From positions 66,069,414 to 66,133,413 of the forward strand of contig CP141126.1 in the NCBI GenBank assembly GCA_035236585.1: DNA of 64,000 nucleotides, written 5' to 3'. Shown here one piece after another: positions 45,384-56,581 of the stretch. Position numbers and translations under genes: made by a program. This stretch comes from Warburgia ugandensis (taxonomy: Eukaryota > Streptophyta > Magnoliopsida > Canellales > Canellaceae). The notes under the pieces are model-generated. The model was not told where the DNA came from and ran no database searches. It was given only the letters and a program-made list of their open reading frames with translations. Each line of letters opens with the position of its first letter. Position 1 is the stretch's first letter.

Positions 45384-45660
45384 GTTGGGCGGAAGGGAAA
45401 GCGGGGAGATTTCTGCAACAGAGAGAATTCGAAGATGAAAAAATATATATGTGAGCGTGGTGTAGACTGATTTGCAGAAGAACAGCAGAAAAAACTGGAG
45501 TGCTGAACTGCACTGTATACAATGAGAGAGAGACCCCAAATCGAGAAGAATATGCGTTGGGGTTGCGGGTTTGAGCCTGAGAAGGAATGCTAAGTACACT
45601 GCAGCTTCGTCCACAGTAGTCACGCGTGGCTATTCAGCGAGTGCACGTGGCACCATTGCC
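45384..45660 (-). promoter_or_regulatory. MCTS1: MCTS1 5' leader and core promoter region
   Basis: Upstream of the ATG at 45383 (minus strand) are an ATATATATTT tract at about 45441-45450 and a pyrimidine patch TCTCTCTCT at about 45522-45532, typical of plant core promoters. A palindromic G-box CACGTG is at 45644-45649, with ACGCGT at 45622-45627 about 20 bp away. G-box plus ACGCGT-type elements are known bZIP/ABA or light-response sites. The start of transcription cannot be fixed. If it lies beyond 45530, the leader would include an in-frame upstream ATG (45623), which would be worth noting for a translation factor. Confidence 0.45.
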
Positions 45661-47194
45661 TCCATCACTACAAGTTCTCCAAGAGAAAAATGTGTCTTGT
45701 ATTGAACATTCATTTGTCCTCTCCCTTGAGTAAACAAGTTCCTCTATTTTTCTTTCTATTTAAGTGATAGCATCTATAAAGAAGATGCTCCCTTCATTTT
45801 TAGATTTAAGCCGGTTGTCCTCGCTTAAACTAAGTTTGAAAAAATCACATTAATTGTATGTCTTTAAGCACCACATTCTTCAATTGAAGAGTTAATTATC
45901 CTCACTTTTAACTCAGTGAATCATCATCAAATCGTCATGATTTATGGTGCATAAAATTAACGGGAGGACAAACAAAATGAAAGGATTATATCTTAGAAAA
46001 GTCACACTTATTCCATGAAAGAAGAGATATCTCTTTGCCCTTTTATATGGGTATCCCCACACTTTGAGGTGGAACTAACTCTCTTCCCCATTCTCTCACT
46101 TTATTTCCCTCATGGTTTTTCATGACTTCTCTCTCTCTCTCTCTCTTCTTCTTCTTTCTTTGAGATAACCCCATTGGACATTCCTAAAATTTTAAATTAT
46201 TTTTATACATAGATCCCACTTAAATCAGTGGTTAAAATAAATGAATAAATAGGTTTCTATACATAGATCCCACTTAAATCAATGGTTAGAATAAGTGAAT
46301 AATAGGTCACTCCATGCATCATATGGAGCAAATACACTAATGATTGGTTAAGTTGGTTAATATACTAGACCTACCAATTTAAGTATGGATGGATAAGTTC
46401 TAAAGATCTACTAAAATCCATGGATAGTGATCATATATATACCAGTTTTAGCAATCTTACAACATATATAAAATTATTTAAGAATAAACACTCCAAGATT
46501 TTAAGACTATTTTTCTAGGTCCAAATAATTTCATGCGTATGAAGGCTAGAGAGGCCATGCGATTTTTGTCATGGTCTATTACTTAGTGGTGTGAAAAAGA
46601 AGCCCTTGTTTGAATATTTATAGCAAATGGATGTGCCAATCAGACTTTTTCTTTATAACAACACAAGTACAATTATAATGTATTTAAACACATAATTTCA
46701 ATTTTCTAAGAATTAATGTAGATATTACATCTTCAAATAGAAGAGAACAAAATAAATGGTGATCTATCCTTCCACATCTTACATGGGGTTAGTCCAGCAA
46801 GATTCTAGGCATTTTAGGAGTAGTTTGACTAATTTTCTCTTTATCTTACTAAATCATATTAGTTTAGCAATAGTTTACCCAATTTTCATGAAACTCTTGC
46901 TACCTCATCTTTAGTCAAGCATGATTTTAGTCAATTATCTTGCTAATTCAAGTTAGTCCAGCAAAAGTTTACAATATTTTGTTAAAACTCCACCTAACTC
47001 TTTGTTAGTTTACTAGTTCTCTACCTAGCTAGATTTTGGTCGATTTTTAGTTGCAGGGACCATTTTTAGTACAAAATAAACTACAAACTAGCTCAACCAA
47101 AGAATAAGTTATTTTTTGGTGGAGTTTGCTTTTATTTGAAAAAGGATAGTGAACATATTACTGTTTATTTTGCAACTAAAAGAAGAGTACTTAC
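45661..47194. other. Intergenic DNA upstream of MCTS1; small duplication
   Basis: No gene was recognised. A (CT)n tract is at about 46129-46147. A 54-bp tandem duplication lies at about 46205-46305 ('acatagatcccacttaaatca' twice). The remainder is AT-rich with no element ends. Confidence 0.5.
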
Positions 47195-47865
47195 AATGAT
47201 CCAATGGATGAGATTTTAGGTGCATGAACCATCTAACCCATGGCTAACATTAGGAATGATCTTGATCTTCCAAAGCATGGAATCATATGGAGAAAAAGTT
47301 GTTTGTGTCAAATAATTAATCCAATGATCTAAGGGATGAGATTTTAGGTTCATGAACCATCTAGCCATGACTAACATTATGAATGATCTGGACCTTCTAA
47401 AGCATGTACACATATGGATAAAAAAGTTGTTTATGCCAGATAATTAAACCAGTGATCCAATGGATGAGACTTTTAAGTCCATGTACCATCTAGCCCATGA
47501 CTAACCTTATGAATGCCTTTGATCGTCCAGTGATCCGATGAATGAGATTTTTGGTCCAATGGATCACGAGATCAAATGGATTAAGTATATGTACAAATGA
47601 AATTTTAGGTCTCATGGATCAAATAATTATTCTAGTGATCCGATGAATGAGATTTTAGGTCCATGAACCATCTAGATCATGACAAACATCATGAATGGTC
47701 TTGACCTTCCAAGGCATGGGTCCATATGGGGAAAAAACTATTAGTACCAAATAATTAATCTAATGATGCAATGGATAAGATTGTAGGTGTATGAGCTGTT
47801 TATCCCATGACTAATGTTATGAATGATCTCCCAAAAGATGGGCCAATATAGAGAAAAAGCATGGA
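47195..47865. repeat. Minisatellite, about 128-bp unit, five to six copies
   Basis: Units beginning 'aatgatccaatggatgagat' or variants start at 47195, 47323, 47451, about 47527 (shortened), 47633 and 47761. Each contains 'catgaaccatctagcccatg', 'actaacattatgaatgat', 'ccttccaaagcatgg' and 'aaataattaat' like words. Copies are diverged and two are shortened. The overlapping minus-strand frames are repeat artefacts. Confidence 0.9.
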
Positions 47866-48189
47866 CCCATAAGGTGGCCAGTTTACTTATTACTAGCTTA
47901 TAGAATGTTTTGGCCCATAACAATCCTTATTAAGACAAGGGTCAACCCTATATGTAGTCTATCATAAGGGGCCAAATAGGACAAAAGTTAATAAATGTGG
48001 GCTCAAAGAAAGCTTAATCAATCATAATATTTTATCATGTAATGGTGGGTTAAGTTAATTCCTATTGCCTAGTTATGTCTATTATATTATATAAAATTTG
48101 GGTCAAGTTAGGTAAAACTCTCTCTAACTCTAGTAAAAAACATCTAGACATCTATCAAACTCAATTGTTATATATTTAATTAAATCAAG

Positions 48190-49073
48190 TGAAAACTAGT
48201 TTTTGAGCTCAAACTCTAGATAAATGGGGTGTCCTCGACTTCAACTAACATGGTTTTAGAAATACTACTTCTAGCAACAAAATTGTCAAGCCTATGCGCT
48301 ACTTTATTAACTTGTCGACAAATATGACAAAATAAAATATATGAAAAAGTTGTTACAAAATTCTTTTGCATTCCATAAACCATTAGAAGAACTTTAAGCT
48401 AGGACCTACATGCATTGTTATCACCTCTACCACTATCAAATAATCTCTTGACCCGTAAATTAATAATACCAAGTTTGTTATCCAATTTTAAACCATCACA
48501 CAATCTTGCCCATCTTGCATCGTTTATTTGTTTATTTTAGATAAAATTAGAGATTTATGTGATGAAACCCTCCTTCTTAAGATTTGCTCTGGCTTTAACT
48601 TTTTGATCCCTTAATGGCAAAGCAAGTTGAATAGCCCTAGTTGTTGGTGGATACCATCTAATACGATCAATGAAATCATGTAAGGAATGAAGTTACTTTT
48701 GATAGTCATGCAAAATTGAGTATTTATATGATGGAGAGATCAATTCTTTAAAGTGTTGGATACATCAATAACTCAACTCTTCAAAAAAGCTATTAATATT
48801 TCTTGACAAAATAGAGAGTTATTATTATTATTATTCAAAAGCATTTTTTGGTTCTACTCTAAAGCAGATTTCAAAAGCTTCTTTTGCATTAGTGAGATAA
48901 GTCAAATTGGTACTAAAGCCCTTGGCCACTTCTCCCCAAATAGGTTTGATAAAAGTGCATGTTAGTAGCAAATGCTCCATATTCTGCTTTTGGTTTGATG
49001 GAGAGGACAAATTCTTTACTCTAGTAAGACCACGTCAAACTTTTGGCATCCTCGTCTTAGTTGTTGTTTTTTA
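48190..49073 (-). pseudogene. LINE remnant, zinc-binding and RNase H-like C-terminal part
   Basis: The minus strand gives NMEHLLLTCTFIKPIWGEVA near 48995-48935, like the zf-RVT tail of plant LINE polymerases ('E.HLLLHC.F...W'). Next comes IRWYPPTTRAIQLALPL (about 48670-48615, the entry to the RNase H domain). Then HICRQVNKVAHRLDNFVARS (about 48315-48255) matches the 'H(V)xRxxNxVAHxLA' box of RVT_3-type RNase H. Stops are frequent. The upstream part of this LINE appears to continue beyond the copia insertion at 53591 and above. Confidence 0.55.
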
Positions 49074-49273
49074 TGAGAAAGGATTTTCTCAACAATTTTA
49101 TAGGAATGAATACAAAAATGTATTACAATGCAAAGAGAAAGTTTTGGAAGCTATTCTTGGCAGTGCACTTTCTAAGGCAAATATCAGGTTGACCCTTAAT
49201 AGAAGGGATTTTGAAATAAAGTCTAAGTCTACAATTTCTCCAATAAATTCTTTATCGACAACTCATGCCAGCA
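49074..49273 (-). repeat. 3' LTR of the 49-53 kb copia element
   Basis: It aligns along its whole length with 53383-53590: shared phrases include 'ggattttctca', 'aatacaaaaat(g/a)tatt', 'ttttggaagct', 'actttctaaggc' and 'aagggatttyaag/aaataaagtctaag'. The inner edge is fixed by the adjoining purine tract. Confidence 0.92.
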
Positions 49274-49319
49274 CTCCCCTTCAAGTTGGTGCATATCTAC
49301 CAATTGGTGTTTAGATTTA

Positions 49320-52300
49320 ACAAATGAAAATCGAATTACCTTGGCTTAGAGATTTTCTTTGATGAAATGTCGATCCACCTCAATGTGTTTAGTATGATCA
49401 TGTTGAACTAGATTGTGAGAAATATCAATGGTTGCCTTATTGTCACAAAACAAGTTCATTTAGGCACTAGGAGTAAAGCTAATCTTGGTTGGCAATCTTT
49501 TAAGCCAAATCAGTTCATAAGGACCTTTGGCTATTCCTCTAAATCCAGCTTCAACACTGGATAAGGCCACCACCTTTTGCTTCTTGCTCCTCCATGTGAC
49601 TAGATTGCCTCCTACCCCACCCAATATTGCATCTATATAACCATCAATGTTTAGATGATTATTCTAGGAGAACATAAGTCCTTTTCTAGGAGAGGACTTT
49701 AAGTATCAAAGAATTCAAATTACTGCTCCCATATGATCTTCACTAGGACAGTGCATAAATGGACTCACTATGCTTACAACATAAGCAATATCTAGGCGAG
49801 TACGGGATAACTAGTTTAGCTTACTAACCAATTTTGTATACCTTTCTTTATCAGTTAGCACTAATCTACACATTCTTTAAGTTTGAGATTTTGAACAACT
49901 GGAGTGTCAACTAGCCTACAGTCCAGTAGTCGTACTTTTGACAGCTCATCTAGCACATATCTCCTTTGAGAAAGAAATATACCTTGTCTCGATCTAGCTA
50001 CTTCAATTCCCAAAAAATATTTGAGTTTCCCAAGATTCTTCATTTCAAATTAGGTTTCCAATTGCTCTTGGAGTCTAGTGATCTCTTCTATGTTATCCCT
50101 TGTAATAATTATGCCATCTACATAGATTACTAGAGCCGTTACCTTTTCTAGTAGGTGTTTCAAGAACAGAGTATGATCCAAGTTACTTTGTTGGAAGTCA
50201 TATTTTCTCATAGACAAGCTAAATCATCTGAACCATGCACAGGGTGATTGTTTAGTCTATATAGTGCTCATTGTAATTTACACACAACTTTAGTCTTTAA
50301 GAATGTAGCATACCCTAGTGAAATATCCATGTAAACCTCCTCCTCAAGATCACCATGAAGAAAGGTATTCTTCTCATCAAATTGAGGCAATGGTTAGTCT
50401 AAGATGGCTGCAAGAGACAACATGACCTTGATAGCATTCAATTTTGCCTATGGTGAGAAAGTCTTCTAATAATCTATGCCATATGTCTATGTATATCCCT
50501 TTTCCACAAGTCTTGCCTTGTATCTTTTGATGGATCCATTAGCCTTGTGTTGAATGGAGACCCATTTGCGCCTTGCCATCTTCTTCCCTTCGGATAATGA
50601 AACAAGAGTCCAAGTTTTATTCTTCTGCAAAGCCCCCATTTCTTGTTTTATAGCCTATACCCACTTTCAATCTATTAAGGATTCTTGTATTCCATTGGGT
50701 ACGTCGCATGAGGAAAACTTATGCACAAAGTGCTTTGACAAGTTCTGATATTCTCTAAGTGGGCACATAATTGGCAATCGAGTATCTTGCTCTTCTTTTC
50801 TCAACACATGGGGAGTACTGTTTTAGTGGATTGCCATGATTATGTCTAAAAGGTAAATTATAACTAGTAGAAGTATCCAAGTCATCAATAGGAGAATGTG
50901 TAGTGGGAGAGCTTACCTCAGGAATATTCTCAAGAGATGGGTCTTTGGGTACCAAGGAGTGAGGGGGTTCATTTTTAGATTTAACTTCTTGAATAATATC
51001 ATTACCATTGCCTTCTCCCTGCTCAGCATCAATTCTCTTTTCCTCACCTGTAACATCCATAGTGACATAGGTGCATTTGGTGGTAGGATTGTAACAATGA
51101 TATCCTTTTTTATCTATGCCATACCCTAAAAAAAATTTACAACAAACTATGCACAGATCAAGTTTAGTGCGCTGATTCTTATGAAGGTTAATGAAGGCAA
51201 CACATCAAAGATTCATGGAGGAATCACTAAAATAATAGGCAAGGGAACATGCTTAGAAAGGACCTATAATGTAGTCTTAAAATTTAGTACTTTTGAAGGC
51301 ATGCTGTTCAATAAATGTATTGTCATGAGGATAGAATCATCCCAGTACCTACTAGGCATATGCACCCCGATCAAGAGAGCACGAGCTATTTCTAAGATAT
51401 GCATGTTCTTTCTTAGCAACTCCATTTTGTTGTGGTGTTTGATTACAAGAAATTTCATGAAGAAGGCCATGGATCTAAAAGTAGGCTTGAAATTCTTGAT
51501 TGACATACTCTTTGCAATTGTTAGAATGGAGAATCTAAATTTTTGCTAAAAATTGTGTTTGAATCATTGCATGAAAAGATTGAAAAACACAAAGCACATC
51601 AACTTTATGTTTCAACAAGTACAACCAAGTCATCTTAGTGCAATCATCTACAAATGTCATAGACCAATGAATGCCAGATGAAGTAGTAATTGGAGAGGGT
51701 CCCCAAACATTAGAATGAATTAATGCAAAAGGAATCTCACTTTTATTCAAGCTTACTAGATGGTGTACATGATGATTTTTGGCTAAAATACAAGTATGGC
51801 ATTTAAAGTCTAAATCATGTAAATGAGTACTTCATATAACTAAATGATGGATGACCCAAACGATGATGCCACAACCAATTCTATCTCTCCTTGACGCTAG
51901 TTGTATGTTGCATGCCATTCACTCTCCCGAGACTAAAATCATCCATGTAATACAACCACCCTCCTACTACCACGCCTAATGATCTCCTTGGTGAAAATGT
52001 GTTGAAGAAGACAAAAAGTAGGATAGGTTAGTGCAACACAATTTAGTTTCTCTATAGCTTGTCTTACAGATATCAATTTATTTGAGAGAGATGGAACTGC
52101 AGTATTAGATAAAGAGAGCGAGGGAGACAAAGCAACAATTCTAGGCCCTGTAACTAAATATGTAACCCAACTAGCATTAGAAATACTAGTTTGCCTTGGT
52201 TGAGTGATCTTGATAAATTCACTTGAGTCAAATGTCATACGGTCAATTGCCCTGATTCAATTATCAAGCCATTGTAATCACTTTGGCTAGAACTGAGTAA

Positions 52301-53370
52301 TACATAACCACAATTACCTTGTTGATTTTGAGTGTTCAAGATATTTGAGGGTTCTATTTGTGAAATTAAAGATAATTATGGTTATCACCAAAGTAGCTCG
52401 TCTTGATCCTCCATTGGAGGCAACTTCATGATGTTTTCAGTCCTTGAGTTTGTTCCACCATTATGGTTACCCATGTAACTTAAAGCAAGTTTCACGGATA
52501 TGTTTAATGTTTCCACAATGACAACACCCTCCTTGTGATTGTACCTTAGCCTTGGAGATTGTATTTGACTTTCCATTACCGGTAAAAGGAGCAATATGGA
52601 GTGAAGGTGATTGTTGTTGTCCCATCTTGATTCCCTTAGAAGCCCTAGTAGCACCAGTCATAGTTTCTGTTCCTATTATCATGACCACTTGCCTAATGTG
52701 TTCCCTTCGAAAGTGAGCATAGGCTTGTTCTACTATATAAATGGTTGCAATTATAGCACATCACTATGAATCTTATCTAATCGATCATCCAATCCATCAA
52801 GAAAAATATTAACTCTATCTTCTTAGAGGATTGAATTATATTTTAGTATATCTACAGCACATTATGTTGTGTTAGGATGATAAAAGTCAATTTCTCTCCA
52901 CAAGCCTTAAAGGTCATTGTAATATTTTTCAATGGACCCTTTGACATGTCTCATTCTAGTCACTCACCTTCATTCAAAATAAGTCATAGAGATATAATCC
53001 CATACCATTTTTGCATTTGAAAAGCGAATGGAGTAGCAAATCAAGGATGGATCCATAGAGTTGATTTGTCACCCCTTTACAATATCATTATTGAGACTTT
53101 TCATTGATGTATCCCATTTTGTCTTTACCAAAGATGTACATCTCAATAACTTGGAACCATAAGTAACAGTTGGTGCCATCAAACTTGAGGCCAATCTATG
53201 AAGCAAAAGAGTTGAAGTTTGCCATCAAATTTTCTAAGATGGAGTTTGTAGCATTTCGACTATGTGGCTTCACATGGATTGATTCCACAATAGTTTTCGA
53301 TTGGATTTTATTTATTTATTTATTTATTTCTAGTCATGGTTTCCTTTTTAACAGAAATCCTAGGATCTCT
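49320..53370 (-). pseudogene. copia gag-pol pseudogene in the two-LTR element
   Basis: On the minus strand a gag CCHC knuckle lies near 52540-52485 (CCHCGNIKHIRETCFKLHG). The protease region near 52270 has ESG where DSG is expected, with a frameshift just after. The integrase core is at 51750-51264 (FALIHSNVWGPSPITTSSG, FVDDCTKMTWLYLLKHK, ALLIGVHMPSRYWDDSI). Reverse transcriptase is at about 50720-49860, with YVDG replacing YVDD (Gly at 50113-50115) and then MKNLGKLKYFLGIEVARSRQ. RNase H lies near 49460-49360 (LFCDNKATIDISHNLVQHDH, TKHIEVDRHFIKE). Many stops and shifts; no enzyme can be made. Confidence 0.88.
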
Positions 53371-53382
53371 ACTCTAATACCA

Positions 53383-53590
53383 TGATGAAAAAGGGATTTT
53401 CTCATTAGAATTTTATATGAATAAATACAAAAATATATTGCAATGCAGAGAGAATGTTTTGGAAGCTACTCTTGGTAGTGGACTTTCTAAGGCTTAATAT
53501 CACAGTTGATCCTTAGCAGAAGGGATTTCAAGATAAAGTCTAAGCTTACAATTTCTGCAATAAATTATTTATTGACAATGCATGCCAACA
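53383..53590 (-). repeat. 5' LTR of the 49-53 kb copia element
   Basis: The inner edge is set by the initiator-Met primer site that starts at 53382, and the outer edge by CCAACA at 53590 matching CCAGCA at 49273 in the partner LTR. Confidence 0.92.
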
Positions 53591-54500
53591 ATTTTTTTTC
53601 TTATAGCAGGAAACCAATTGACATTTGGTAGGGACTTCTACTTCAAAAATCAAAGAAAAGAGTGGATAATGGGATTATCTTGCAACAAGGGCATCCTCAT
53701 TAGTTGCTCCAAAAGTTTAGAGAGATAGACCTCAAATTTTTGTACTTAATACTTTATTGAAGCATCCCATAGGAATTATAGTAGATAGACCCATCAAATA
53801 GCTTTGTTTGCAATATTGTTGTATCTATCCTAGTTATAATATCATCTTTTTGCATTAATGTTTTATATCAATGAATCCACCATTTTATTCCAAACAAAGA
53901 AAAGAAAGAAAGTAATGAACATTGAATCTTGTTGTGTAAGTTCCATATGTAGCTCCATAATTAGGTGCCATCATAACAACCCTGACAATTTTTAAGAAAT
54001 AATCCACGTTAATTCATTAGACAACCTCAACAATTTAATAAATTGCTTTCTTTTGAATAGATAATATATTGACATTTTCCAGGAAATCATGTGACTTTTC
54101 ATTGGCCAAAAATGGCCTTTAGTTGTCCCAAATACTCACCCAATCTAACATCTCAACATTTTATAGTGCCATCAATTTGATGTTCCAACCATGGAGAAAA
54201 AACATTTAGATTGATTACCAATTTGTTTGCTTAAAAGTTAGCTTTTGGATCCTTAATCACATTTTTGTTCAATATAGAATCAAGTAGTGTATATTCTTAG
54301 GTTGAGGTTTTAGGAACTGTTGTGAAAGTACTTTGAAACAAAAACCTATTTTGTGCATCCACATTTGTCCCAGAATCATTTAGGCATTTCTCCAAGAATA
54401 ACTCTTTTTCACATAATTTGATTCTAATTTAATTTTAATCTTTTGGCATGTTTTACAATCATCATAGTTTTTCTTTTCACCCATTCAAACATTTACAATC
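53591..54500 (-). pseudogene. Possible upstream half of the LINE remnant split by copia
   Basis: On the minus strand, pieces such as STIIPMGCFNKVLSTKI (about 53810-53760), followed by short open stretches, recall the 'IP.....F..P..V...I' segment between polymerase and zinc domain of plant LINEs. They would join to the zinc/RNase H part at 48190-49073 if the copia element were removed. Similarity is weak, and the upstream border is a guess. Confidence 0.35.
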
Positions 54501-54829
54501 TTCTAACACCTCAAAGCAAAGAGGATTTCAAAGCATCATCTTTCAAAAAATATTCCTTGAACTTTAAAAAAAATAATCTTACTTTGAAAGTTGATTAGCA
54601 TTGTTCAAATGGAAAATTAACACTAATTGATGAGGAGGACATTGGTGCATGAGGCACCGTAGTTAACATCAGTGTATTTTTGCACTAATGATGCACCAGT
54701 GCAACACCTATGCACTAAGTACCCACAACAATGCGCATGCACCTTTGCATAGAAGACATTAGTGTAGGACATGCCAAGTTAGTAATGGTACATAAGTGAT
54801 GTAGGATAGTTGATAGCCTCACTGTCAAT

Positions 54830-56030
54830 TCAATTCAAGTGTTTAGTTTCCTAATTTGTGTTTCCTTTTAATTTGTATTTAGTTAGGACTCTTTTTAGCA
54901 AGTCATTTTTGTTTCTTATTTCAATTTACTAGTTTAGGTATGTTTCTATCATATGACTATAGGTTTCATAAATATACATATTGTATTATAGTGAATAAGA
55001 TTATTATTCATCTTTTCAATAGAAATTGTCTTCTTTTCCTTGTTGGATCCAAGGTTTACTTTGTCTTGTGGATTCAGGATATTGTTTTAAGGAAGAAGAT
55101 GGTGTTCCTCTCTTGATCTTTGTTTTTTTTCTATTTTATTTGGAATTTAGAGCCTTGTCTTTCCCTAGTTCTATGGGCGATAATTGATTGTAAAGTGACA
55201 ACTTCTGTAATAGTGTTCATGGTGATTAAGGCCATGATTGTGGCAACATTTGAGGCTTTTCAATATGAAAATCAATGGTCTAGGGAAGAGATCTAAGCAA
55301 TATTCAAGTGATAGATAGAAGCTCTGAAGGGTATTCTTATTTGTAATAATAGTAGAGTCATGACCAAGGATGAGGGTCTTGAGCCTTCTATTCATGTTAA
55401 TGTACAACCTCGAGCCTATATGGAAGAATCTATTGATGAAGAATTCAATGATATTCTTCTTGGTGGGGATGTAGGTGTTAAACACAATCAAAACCATCAA
55501 GATAATGATGTAGATGACTCTAAGATGAAGATGTGTGTTTATATATTGAAAATTTTCTTGAATGGCTTCTTGAAATCGAGAGAGTATTTAAAGGAATTGT
55601 ATATGAGAGAAAAAGTTAATCTTCTTACCTACAAGCTTAATGGCAAGGCTTCAATATGGTAGGAGCAACTGCAAATCTCACATATATAGTACGGAAATGC
55701 ATTGATTTGTACTTAGCAAAGGATAAAGCAATTAATGTGAGAAAGATTTTTGCTAGAGGATTATGATCATTTGTTGCTCCAATAATACAAAAATTATAGG
55801 CAAGGAGGCCGTGCAATCGAGAATATGTTGAACAATTTTATTAGCTATCATCACGTAATGATCTAGAAGAAACCGAGTTACAACAAATGACTAGTGCAGG
55901 TTTATTAGAGGACTGCATTTGGCCATTGAAGATCAAGTTATATTACAACCAATCTAGACTCTAGTAGATGTTACGAAACTAGACATTAGAGTGAATAGCC
56001 AACTAGAGAGAGATCAAATAGTAGGAAGGG
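54830..56030 (+). mobile_element. Ty3/gypsy LTR end, primer site and gag remnant
   Basis: A partial LTR (about 54830-55139) ends before 'tggaatttagagcc' (55140), a damaged TGGTATCAGAGCC-type initiator-Met primer site. Gag follows. VNLLTYKLNGKASIW*EQLQ (about 55614-55675) matches the gypsy gag core 'V.L.AYKL.G.AS.WWEQLQ', then ERFLLEDYDHLLLQ*YKNYR (about 55745-55800) matches 'ERFLP.DY...L...Y..CRQG'. Sequence like NLDSSRCYET and a split 'QLERD' word follow to about 56015. Stops at expected Trp and Gln codons are common. Nothing downstream of gag remains; the sequence changes abruptly near 56030. Confidence 0.75.
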
Positions 56031-56581
56031 TTTGTGGTCCTTAGAGAGAGGTGGGGGGTTTGAATTGGACCATTTTAAAAATGAAAACTTTTGGCTTAAA
56101 AAACCAAAACAAGTGATGCATGAGAATGGCAAGTGTTTAGTGTTACATTGTTCTCTCAAGTCACGTTACAAAGAAATGGCAGATGCACGTAAAGCTGTGA
56201 AAGATATAGAGTTAACTTACATAAAATGTTCCTCATGCAATTCATCAAACACTTAGAATATGGCTATTAAAAACAATGAGAAATGACACATATGTGAGTG
56301 CAACCAAGATGGGCACAACCTAAGCAATAAATGATTAACAACAAAGTAAAAGACACAAGAATCTATAAAGGTTTGGCTAGCCAAACTAGGAGCCTAGTTC
56401 CTCTTGCTCAATGATATGTCCTCCTTTAGTCTCTCATTGTTATCCTATCATGAGTTTCTACTAATCGGTATGAGATTTTACACACAAAGTTGGTACAATA
56501 CTTGGCCACTCAAGATTGAGTACATAAAATAAGTCAATCTCAATATAAAGGTTTAACAACAAGTTCCAAAGAGAAACATGC
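56031..56581. other. Unassigned DNA between two gypsy elements
   Basis: A 74-codon frame at 56032-56256 has no recognisable domain. A phrase near 56360-56400 ('ggtttggctagccaaactaggagcctagt') recalls the leader or LTR of other retroelements, but nothing firm can be said. Confidence 0.4.

Larger units (their letters stand above)
49074..53590 (-). mobile_element. Complete but dead Ty1/copia retrotransposon with both LTRs
   Basis: The LTRs are 49074-49273 (3' LTR) and 53383-53590 (5' LTR), 200 and 208 bp, both with TG...CA ends. Next to the 5' LTR on the minus strand is TGGTATTAGAG (53382-53372), a primer site for initiator tRNA-Met with one or two changes. Before the 3' LTR is the purine tract TTGAAGGGGAG (49284-49274). 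The interior carries gag, integrase, reverse transcriptase and RNase H relics in copia order. A clear 5-bp target duplication was not found. It splits a LINE remnant. LTR divergence is high, so the insertion is old. Confidence 0.92.

Noticed and set aside
45180-45470. 96-codon plus-strand frame at the MCTS1 5' end
   Set aside because: It is antisense over exon 1, the leader and the start of intron 1, with no recognisable protein features.
51181-51549. 122-codon plus-strand open frame
   Set aside because: It is the opposite strand of the copia integrase relic; the minus strand carries the recognisable residues.
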